DNA of 64,000 bases from Streptomyces cathayae (GTDB lineage Bacteria > Actinomycetota > Actinomycetes > Streptomycetales > Streptomycetaceae), in assembly GCF_029760955.1 (NCBI RefSeq), contig NZ_CP121682.1, positions 2,046,001 through 2,110,000 of the forward strand, read 5' to 3'. The notes beneath the pieces are model-generated. The model did not search any database and had not been told where the DNA came from. It was given only the letters and a program-made list of their open reading frames with translations. Shown here piece after piece: positions 58,069-64,000 of this stretch. Numbering within the stretch: the first letter of the stretch is position 1; each line of letters starts with the position of its first letter. A program made the position numbers and the translations under genes.

Positions 58069-58751
58069 TGATCGAGGTCCTGGTCGTGGACGACGACGTC
58101 CGGGTCGCACACGTCCACGCCGCCTACGTCGAGAAGGTGCCCGGCTTCCACGTGGCCGGCCAGGCGCACAGTGCGGCCGCGGCGCTCACCCTGCTGGAGA
58201 CGCTCCCGCGGCTGGATCTGGTGCTCCTGGACCACTGTCTGCCCGACCGGACGGGCCTCGAGGTCGTCCGGGAGATGCGCGGGCGCGGCCACCAGACCGA
58301 TGTGATCATGGTGACGGCGGCGCGGGACGTCGCCACCGTGCAGGCGGCGATGCGGCAGGGCGTACTGCAGTACCTGGTCAAGCCGTTCGCCTTCACCGGA
58401 CTGCGCGCCAAGCTGGAGGCCTACGCGGAACTGCGCCGCACCCTGGACGGCGGCGGCGAGGCGGAACAGGCCGAGGTGGACCGCATCTTCGGCGCCCTGT
58501 CGGCGTCGGCGGCGGAGCCCGCTCTGCCCAAGGGGCACTCCCCCACCACCGCGGAGCTGGTACGCCGGAGCCTGATGAACGCCGGCGGCCCGCTGTCGGC
58601 CCAGGAGCTCGCCGACCGCACAGGGGTCAGCCGCCAGACGGCGCAGCGCTATCTCAAGCTCCTGGAGCGCACGGGACGGGCCACGCTGACCCTCAAGTAC
58701 GGCGACGCGGGCCGCCCGGAGCACCGTTACGTGTGGGCGGGCCGCGCCTGA
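58068..58751 (+). CDS. CitB/DcuR-type response regulator
   Basis: 227 residues. Receiver with VVDDDVRVA, phospho-acceptor Asp55 (LVLLDHCLPDRTG), TAARD and LVKPFAF; the DNA-binding part is a helix-turn-helix near the C-terminus (LSAQELADRTGVSRQTAQRYLKLLERTG). It starts with ATG at the A of the kinase stop (TGATG). The likely target is the symporter operon transcribed towards it, 28 bp away at its end. Confidence 0.92.
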   Translation: MIEVLVVDDDVRVAHVHAAYVEKVPGFHVAGQAHSAAAALTLLETLPRLDLVLLDHCLPDRTGLEVVREMRGRGHQTDVIMVTAARDVATVQAAMRQGVLQYLVKPFAFTGLRAKLEAYAELRRTLDGGGEAEQAEVDRIFGALSASAAEPALPKGHSPTTAELVRRSLMNAGGPLSAQELADRTGVSRQTAQRYLKLLERTGRATLTLKYGDAGRPEHRYVWAGRA

Positions 58752-58779
58752 GGACGCGGGAGGCCCCGGGGTCCGGGCG

Positions 58780-60369
58780 TCACACCGCCCCCGCGCCGGT
58801 CAGCGACCGCACCTCGGTCTCCGCGTGCTTGGCCTCGTCGGGGGCCTCGGCCGAGGTGACCGTGCCGAGCCAGCCCGCCAGGAAGCCCAGCGGGATGGAG
58901 ATCAGGCCGGGGTTCTGGAGCGGGAAGAGCTGGAAGTCGACGCCGGGGAACAGGGAGTCGGGGCTGCCGGAGACCACCGGGGACAGCAGCACCAGCACCA
59001 CGGCCGGGATCAGGCCGCCGTAGACGGCCCACACGGCGCCACTGGTGGTGAACCCCCGCCAGAACAGGGAGTAGAGCAGCACGGGCAGGTTGGCGGAGGC
59101 GGCCACGGCGAAGGCCAGCCCGACGAGGAAGGCGACGTTGAGGTCGCGGGCCAGCAGTCCGAGCGCGATCGCGAGCACGCCGATGCCGACGGCGGCCACC
59201 CGGGCCACGGTCACCTCGCTGTGCGGCTTCCCGCGGCGGCGCCCGGACGCGTACAGGTCGTGGGCGACGGACGCCGAGGAGGCGAGCGTGATCCCGGCGA
59301 CGACGGCGAGGATCGTGGCGAAGGCGACCGCTGCGACGATCGCGAACAGAACTGTTCCACCGGTGGAGTCGGCGCCGCCGCCGAGGTCGAGCGCCAGCAG
59401 GGGGACTGCCGTGTTCCCGGCCGCGTTGGACCCGCGCACGGCCTCCGGTCCGACGACGGCGGCCGCGCCGAACCCGAGGACGATCGTCATCAGGTAGAAC
59501 CCGCCGATGAGCCCGATCGACCAGACGACCGACCGCCGGGCCGCCCGCGCGGTCGGGACGGTGTAGAAGCGGGACAGGATGTGCGGCAGCCCCGCCGTGC
59601 CCAGCACCAGGGCGAGCCCCAGACTGACGAAGTCGAACCGGGAGGTCCAGTCCCCGCCGTAGGCGAGTCCGGGGGCCAGGAACGCCTCCCCGTGACCGCT
59701 GCGCTCGGCCGCCGTGAGCAGCAGGCGGTTGAAGTCGCCGTGGAACCGGAGCAGGACGAGGACGGTCAGCGCGATGGTGCCGCCGAGCAGCAGGACCGCC
59801 TTGACGATCTGGATCCAGGTGGTGGCCCGCATCCCTCCCAACGAGACGTAGACCACCATCAGCGCGCCGACCCCGACGACGGTCCAGGCCTGCGCCGCCT
59901 CGCTCCGGCCGCCGAGCAGCAGCGCGACCAGGCTGCCCGCGCCCACCATCTGCGCCACCAGGTACAGAACGGACACGGTGACCGACGAGGTTCCCGCGGC
60001 GATCCGCACGGGCCGTTCCCGCATCCGGGCCGCCACCACGTCGGCGAGGGTGAACCGCCCGCAGTTGCGCACCAGTTCCGCGACCAGGAACAGGACCACG
60101 AGCCAGGCCACCAGGAAGCCCACCGAGTACAGCATCCCGTCGTAGCCGAAGAGCGCGATCAGCCCGGAGATGCCGAGGAAGGAAGCGGCCGACATGTAGT
60201 CGCCCGCGATGGCAAAACCATTCTCCATCGGCGAGAAGAGCCGGCCACCGGCGTAGAACTCCTCGGCCGATCCCTGCCGTCTGCGGCTCACCCAGGTGGT
60301 GATCCCCAGCGTGACCGCGACGAACGCGCTGAACAGCAGCAGCGCCAGCGTCTGGTGATCCTCCGTCAC
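58780..60369 (-). CDS. Solute:sodium symporter (monocarboxylate/acetate type)
   Basis: 529 residues, about 13 membrane segments. AEEFYAGGRLFSPMENGFAIAGDYMSAASFLGISGLIALFGYDG, where the Na+-binding GDYMSAASFLG is diagnostic for ActP/MctC-type SSS proteins, and LPHILSRFYTVPTARAARRSVVW. Probable substrates are acetate, propionate or pyruvate. It is preceded by its DUF485 partner (ATGA overlap) and is convergent with the CitAB-type system, which may regulate it. Confidence 0.92.
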   Translation of the reverse strand: MTEDHQTLALLLFSAFVAVTLGITTWVSRRRQGSAEEFYAGGRLFSPMENGFAIAGDYMSAASFLGISGLIALFGYDGMLYSVGFLVAWLVVLFLVAELVRNCGRFTLADVVAARMRERPVRIAAGTSSVTVSVLYLVAQMVGAGSLVALLLGGRSEAAQAWTVVGVGALMVVYVSLGGMRATTWIQIVKAVLLLGGTIALTVLVLLRFHGDFNRLLLTAAERSGHGEAFLAPGLAYGGDWTSRFDFVSLGLALVLGTAGLPHILSRFYTVPTARAARRSVVWSIGLIGGFYLMTIVLGFGAAAVVGPEAVRGSNAAGNTAVPLLALDLGGGADSTGGTVLFAIVAAVAFATILAVVAGITLASSASVAHDLYASGRRRGKPHSEVTVARVAAVGIGVLAIALGLLARDLNVAFLVGLAFAVAASANLPVLLYSLFWRGFTTSGAVWAVYGGLIPAVVLVLLSPVVSGSPDSLFPGVDFQLFPLQNPGLISIPLGFLAGWLGTVTSAEAPDEAKHAETEVRSLTGAGAV

Positions 60370-60896
60370 GAGACACCGCCCCGCTCCCGCGCCAACTCCT
60401 GGGTCTCCCAGCGGAGTTCCAGCGCGGCCCGGTCCCTGCGCAGCCGTGCGTGCCGGGTGTAGGCCCAGGTGAGCAGGAAGGTGGTCAGGAACTGGCCGAG
60501 CCCGGCGAGCAGTCCCACGTTCACGGCGCCGGCCACCGGTCGGGCCATGAGGTCCGGCGCGGCCGTGGCGGCGACGACGTACGCCACGTACCAGGCGCAG
60601 AAGACGACGACCGCCGGGACCACGAACCTCCGGTAGCGGCTGCGCACTTCCTGGAACGCCGCGCTGCGCTGCACCTGGAGGTACACGTCGGCCGTGTCCG
60701 CGGCCCCCTCCGGCCGACGTGCCGCCGGTTCCGCCGCCGGCCTCACCGACGGAGGCGCCGGGTGCACCGCCGGCGGCGCTCCGGTGCCGGTCGACTCACC
60801 CCAGCCCGAGGCGAGGGCGTCGTACCAGGGATCGTCGTGACCCACGTCTGCGGGACCGCCTCCACCCGGGTGGGGACGATCATTGCTTTGCTGCAT
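60366..60896 (-). CDS. DUF485 membrane protein, partner of the symporter
   Basis: About 176 residues from ATG 60896; a GTG-started frame from 60947 is possible. A disordered Pro/Ala-rich N-terminus is followed by the DUF485 core: VQRSAAFQEVRSRYRRFVVPAVVVFCAWYVAYVVAATAAPDLMARPVAGAVNVGLLAGLGQFLTTFLLTWAYTRHA, two membrane spans. The family is nearly always encoded upstream of ActP-type symporters. The N-terminal extension of 80 residues is longer than usual. Confidence 0.88.
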   Translation of the reverse strand: MQQSNDRPHPGGGGPADVGHDDPWYDALASGWGESTGTGAPPAVHPAPPSVRPAAEPAARRPEGAADTADVYLQVQRSAAFQEVRSRYRRFVVPAVVVFCAWYVAYVVAATAAPDLMARPVAGAVNVGLLAGLGQFLTTFLLTWAYTRHARLRRDRAALELRWETQELARERGGVS

Positions 60897-60975
60897 GCCC
60901 AAGGATGGACAGAACGGGAAGATCCCTGACTCTTCTTCCCGTTCCACTTCACCCCATCAGGTGACGGCGGGCCCG

Positions 60976-63099
60976 CTACGCGTCGATGCGCGACCGGTCG
61001 AGCGTCGCCGCCGAGTTGGAGATGAACTCCTTGCGCGGAGCGACGTCGTTGCCCATGAGCAGATCGAAGACATGCTCGGCGGAGTCCAGATCGGTGAGGT
61101 TGATCCGGCGCAGGGTGCGGTGACGCGGGTCCATGGTGGTCTCGGCCAGCTGGTCGGCGTCCATCTCGCCGAGGCCCTTGTAGCGCTGGATCGAGTCCTT
61201 GTAGCGGATGCCCTTGGTCTGGAAGTCCATCAGCTTGTCGCGCAGTTCGCGGTCCGAGTACGTGTAGACGTACTTCTCCTGCCCCTTCTTGGGCTGGACG
61301 AGTTCGATGCGGTGCAGCGGCGGCACCGCGGCGAACACCCGGCCGGACTCGACCATGGGCCGCATGTAGCGGTGGAACAGCGTCAGGAGCAGGGTGCGGA
61401 TGTGGGAGCCGTCCACATCGGCGTCGGTCATCATGATGATCTTGCCGTAGCGGGCCGCGTCGATGTCGAAGGTCCGCCCCGAGCCGGCCCCTATGACCTG
61501 GATGATCGCACCGCACTCCGCGTTCTTCAGCATGTCCGTCACGGACGACTTCTGAACGTTGAGGATCTTGCCGCGGATCGGCAGCAGCGCCTGGAACTCG
61601 GAGTTCCGGGCGAGCTTGGCCGTACCGAGCGCGGAGTCCCCCTCGACGATGAACAGCTCACTGCGCTCGACGTCGTCGCTGCGGCAGTCGGCCAGCTTGG
61701 CGGGCAGGGAGGAGGTTTCCAGCGCGGTCTTGCGGCGCTGGGCGTCCTTGTGCTGGCGGGCGGCGATACGGGTACGGGCCGCCGCGACGGCCTTCTCCAG
61801 GACGACCCGGGCCTGCTGGGCGTCATCGCGCTTGGTGGAGGTCAGGAAGGCCTTGAGCTCCCGGGAGATCACCGTGTTCACGATGCGGCGGGCCGCCGAG
61901 GTGCCGAGGACCTCCTTGGTCTGGCCCTCGAACTGCGGCTCGGCCAGGCGGACGGTGACGACGGCCGTGAGGCCCTCCAGGGCGTCGTCCTTGACGATGT
62001 CGTCCTCGGCCACGCGCAGCAGCTTCTTGGTGCGCAGCACCTCGTTCACCGTCTTGGCGACGGCCTGCTCGAAACCGGCGACGTGGGTGCCCCCCTTGGG
62101 GGTGGCGATGATGTTGACGAACGACCGGAGCGTCGTGTCGTAGCCGGTCCCCCAGCGCATCGCGACGTCGACACCGAGTTCGCGGGTCATCTCGGTGGGT
62201 GTCATCTGGCCGTGCTCGTCCAGAACCGGGACCGTCTCCTTGAAGCTGCCCTGGCCCGTGAAGCGGAGGGTGTCGCAGACGGCCTTGTCGGTGGCCAGGA
62301 ACTCGCAGAACTCGCTGATGCCGCCGTCGAAGCGGAAGGACTCCTCGCCTTTGCTGTCGCCGTCGCCGAGCCCGTACTCGTCGCGGACGACGATGGTCAG
62401 GCCGGGCACCAGGAAAGCGGTCTGGCGGGCACGCTGGTGCAGGGTCTCCAGGGTGAGCCTGGCGTCCTTGAGGAAGATCTGGCGGTCGGCCCAGTAGCGC
62501 ACCCGGGTGCCGCTGCGGGTCTTCGGGATCTTCTTGGCCTTGCGCACCCCGCTCCCGGCCTCGAACTTCGCGTCGGGGCCCGCGGCGGCGAAGGCGCCGG
62601 GGACCCCCCGGCGGAAGCTGATCGCGTGGGTGTGCCCGCCGCGGTCCACCTCGACGTCCAGCCGCGCGGACAGCGCGTTGACGACGGACGCGCCGACGCC
62701 GTGCAGTCCGCCGGACGCGGCGTACGAGCCGCCGCCGAACTTGCCGCCGGCGTGCAGCTTGGTCATGACGACCTCGACACCGGAGAGGCCTGTCTTGGGT
62801 TCCACGTCGACCGGGATGCCGCGGCCGTTGTCCCGGACCTCCACCGAACCGTCGTCGTGGAGGATCACCTCGATGTGGTCGCAGTGGCCCCCGAGGGCCT
62901 CGTCCACCGAGTTGTCGATGATCTCCCACAGGCAGTGCATCAGACCGCGGCTGTCGGTCGACCCGATGTACATCCCGGGGCGTTTCCGCACGGCCTCGAG
63001 CCCCTCGAGGACGAGCAGGTGCCGCGCGGTGTAGTTGGAACCGTCCCGGTCTGCTCCTGCCAGCAGCGCTGTGGACGGCACGGACGTCTCGGCGGTCAC
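60976..63099 (-). CDS. parE: DNA topoisomerase IV subunit B (ParE, GyrB-type)
   Basis: 707 residues. GHKL ATPase: RKRPGMYIGSTDSRGLMHCLWEIIDNSVDEALGG and VRDNGRGIPVD, then GGLHGVGASVVNALS; TOPRIM domain: ELFIVEGDSALGTAK and MTDADVDGSHIRTLLLTLF. Start GTG 63099 with GAGGAG nine bases upstream; the frame open to 63279 lacks one. It pairs with ParC. In S. coelicolor the parE gene is near hrdB, and this window ends close to where that gene would be. Confidence 0.94.
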   Translation of the reverse strand: MTAETSVPSTALLAGADRDGSNYTARHLLVLEGLEAVRKRPGMYIGSTDSRGLMHCLWEIIDNSVDEALGGHCDHIEVILHDDGSVEVRDNGRGIPVDVEPKTGLSGVEVVMTKLHAGGKFGGGSYAASGGLHGVGASVVNALSARLDVEVDRGGHTHAISFRRGVPGAFAAAGPDAKFEAGSGVRKAKKIPKTRSGTRVRYWADRQIFLKDARLTLETLHQRARQTAFLVPGLTIVVRDEYGLGDGDSKGEESFRFDGGISEFCEFLATDKAVCDTLRFTGQGSFKETVPVLDEHGQMTPTEMTRELGVDVAMRWGTGYDTTLRSFVNIIATPKGGTHVAGFEQAVAKTVNEVLRTKKLLRVAEDDIVKDDALEGLTAVVTVRLAEPQFEGQTKEVLGTSAARRIVNTVISRELKAFLTSTKRDDAQQARVVLEKAVAAARTRIAARQHKDAQRRKTALETSSLPAKLADCRSDDVERSELFIVEGDSALGTAKLARNSEFQALLPIRGKILNVQKSSVTDMLKNAECGAIIQVIGAGSGRTFDIDAARYGKIIMMTDADVDGSHIRTLLLTLFHRYMRPMVESGRVFAAVPPLHRIELVQPKKGQEKYVYTYSDRELRDKLMDFQTKGIRYKDSIQRYKGLGEMDADQLAETTMDPRHRTLRRINLTDLDSAEHVFDLLMGNDVAPRKEFISNSAATLDRSRIDA

Positions 63100-63543
63100 G
63101 CGGTTCGCTCCTCGCTGAATTTCAGATGGGGCCCTCATGGGTAAGGGCACGTCACTTGTCACCGGTGAGAGGGTACCGAGGCCTGGTAGAGCCGTTGTCA
63201 CGCCACCCACGTCTGAAACGTAGACTAGTCGAGAGTCGTATACCTGTTCGATCCCTCGATGGAGTGAAGCACACATCACGTTCCCTTCCAGGCATGAACC
63301 ATTTAGGCTCCGGGCACGTCCTCAAGAACAACCGGCAACCCAGCCGGGAGGGCCGACCACCACCGATCCGACGCGAATCCGTACGACGACACAGCCACGC
63401 GATACGGCACATTCGCCCCCAACCGGCAGCACCCAGCCACCTCGGAAAGAATTTTTCGAGAAGAAGCCACGAGCGGGAACGTTTTGGGGCTGGTTGGATG
63501 TTGACCCTGGTACGACAGCTCGTCGAGCTAGAGAAGAGGCGAC
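63100..63543. other. Divergent intergenic region between parE and the DUF7455 gene
   Basis: 444 bp with no gene. An AT-rich stretch GGAAAGAATTTTTCGAGAAG (about 63444-63463) and TTGACC (about 63498) suggest promoter activity toward the plus strand. On the other strand GTCTGAAACGTAGAC forms a small inverted repeat. Frames spanning it are shadows. Confidence 0.5.
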
Positions 63544-63774
63544 GTGACTACTGTTCTGACCCCCGCGAGCCCGCTGACGGCCGCCGATCGCTGCGACCGC
63601 TGCGGCGCCCAGGCATACCTGCGCGTCGTCCTGCTGAGCGGCGGAGAACTGCTCTTCTGCGCCCACCACGGCCGCAAGTTCGAGCCGGAACTCAAGAAGA
63701 TCGCCGCCGAGATACAGGACGAGACGGAGCGGCTGACCTCGCCCTCGGCGAGTTCCGCCGAGGAAGAGCGCTGA
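63544..63774 (+). CDS. DUF7455 family small zinc-binding protein
   Basis: 76 residues from GTG 63544, with AGAAGAGG 5 nt upstream. DRCDRCGAQAYLRVVLLSGGELLFCAHHGRKFEPELKKIA has Cys-x2-Cys and Cys-x2-His spaced like a zinc knuckle. The family is found widely in actinobacteria, often near the main sigma factor. Function unknown. A one-mismatch 17-bp hairpin follows. Confidence 0.92.
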   Translation: MTTVLTPASPLTAADRCDRCGAQAYLRVVLLSGGELLFCAHHGRKFEPELKKIAAEIQDETERLTSPSASSAEEER

Positions 63775-63813
63775 CACCTCGCGCACCACGACGGGCCGGT
63801 CCCTCACGGGCCG

Positions 63814-63859
63814 ACAGGGAGGGCGACCGCCCCGAAGCCGAAGCGGCCGCCCTCCCTGT
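63814..63859. terminator. Terminator after the DUF7455 gene
   Basis: ACAGGGAGGGCGACCGC (63814-63830) pairs with 63843-63859 with one mismatch and a 12-base loop. Confidence 0.8.
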
Positions 63860-64000
63860 GCGCGAGGAACATCACGAGAAACACCGCGAGGAGCACCCGG
63901 CAAGCGCCCGAGGACCGCTCCCCGCGAGTTCCGAGGCCTGCCTCAGGGCCTCCCGGGCGCCTTGAGGCGCCCTTCCGTGATTGTCATGTTCACGACCATC
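63860..64000. other. End of window, no complete gene
   Basis: 141 bp after the terminator. A small hairpin GGGCGCC-TTGA-GGCGCCC (63955-63972) is followed by CTTCCGTGATTGTC and could end a gene coming from the right on the minus strand. No coding sequence is supported. Confidence 0.5.

Noticed and set aside
1..64000. CRISPR arrays, tRNA or rRNA genes, prophage or complete insertion sequence
   Set aside because: No regularly spaced repeats, no cloverleaf-type sequence, no transposase or phage structural protein was recognised in reading. A tRNA scan could still find something missed by eye.

Overview
The window is about 72% GC, with start codons often GTG or TTG, gene ends joined by 4-bp ATGA/GTGA overlaps, and many actinobacterial families (SepH, DUF3159, DUF3710, DUF3093, DUF4193, XRE-DUF5753/DUF397 pairs, DasR and DmdR-type sites, CutRS). 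It is chromosomal DNA of a Streptomyces or very close relative. Its gene content matches the conserved core region of S. coelicolor between the topoisomerase IV genes (around SCO5822/SCO5836) and the RNA methyltransferase near SCO5901. That assignment is from memory, not from a search.

Layout. 1-7.7 kb: tail of a putative glycosidase, a gene-free stretch, then an RNA uracil-5 methyltransferase, a KimA-like APC transporter, a 31-aa membrane microprotein, two TrkA potassium-regulatory proteins, DUF3159 and an OB-fold protein. 7.7-12.1 kb: KdpE/KdpD without kdpFABC, a stretch resembling an IS605/TnpB right end, and an ABC ATPase without a permease. 12.2-16 kb: DUF3710, dUTPase, a thioesterase, DUF3093, an unassigned protein and DUF4193. 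16.3-18.3 kb: the CutRS two-component system. 18.7-24.5 kb: a 57-aa protein, an inositol-monophosphatase-family protein, ferrochelatase, an MFS transporter, a sugar-lactone oxidase and an overlapping Ser/Asp/Gly-rich membrane protein. 25-34.1 kb: SepH, sulfurtransferase, VOC protein, SWIM protein, a secreted ricin-type lectin, a three-gene operon (membrane protein, small HTH regulator, quinone reductase) and an XRE-DUF5753/DUF397 pair lying between a VOC-gene fragment and a lectin-gene fragment. This is the most disturbed part. 34.1-43.1 kb: thymidine kinase, a phosphodiesterase, DUF5998 and a six-gene Mrp cation/proton antiporter operon. 43.6-51.1 kb: a GNAT/NDP-forming acyl-CoA synthetase fusion (PatA type), HPr with a DasR site, an M23 peptidase behind a ydaO-type (c-di-AMP) riboswitch, and a pair of M16 peptidases. 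51.5-64 kb: topoisomerase IV ParC and ParE about 7 kb apart on opposite strands, with a CobW-type metallochaperone, an iron-box-linked ferredoxin-like protein, a CitAB-type two-component system, a solute:sodium symporter with its DUF485 partner between them, and a DUF7455 protein at the end.

Potassium and cation balance recur: the KimA-like importer, the TrkA pair, KdpDE, the Mrp antiporter and a c-di-AMP riboswitch all lie within 50 kb. Much of the left half reproduces the order seen in Mycobacterium tuberculosis around Rv2689c-Rv2703. The kdpED/ABC segment, the thioesterase and the CutRS pair look like additions to that ancient block. I saw no rRNA, tRNA, CRISPR array, prophage or complete insertion sequence, and no secondary-metabolite cluster.
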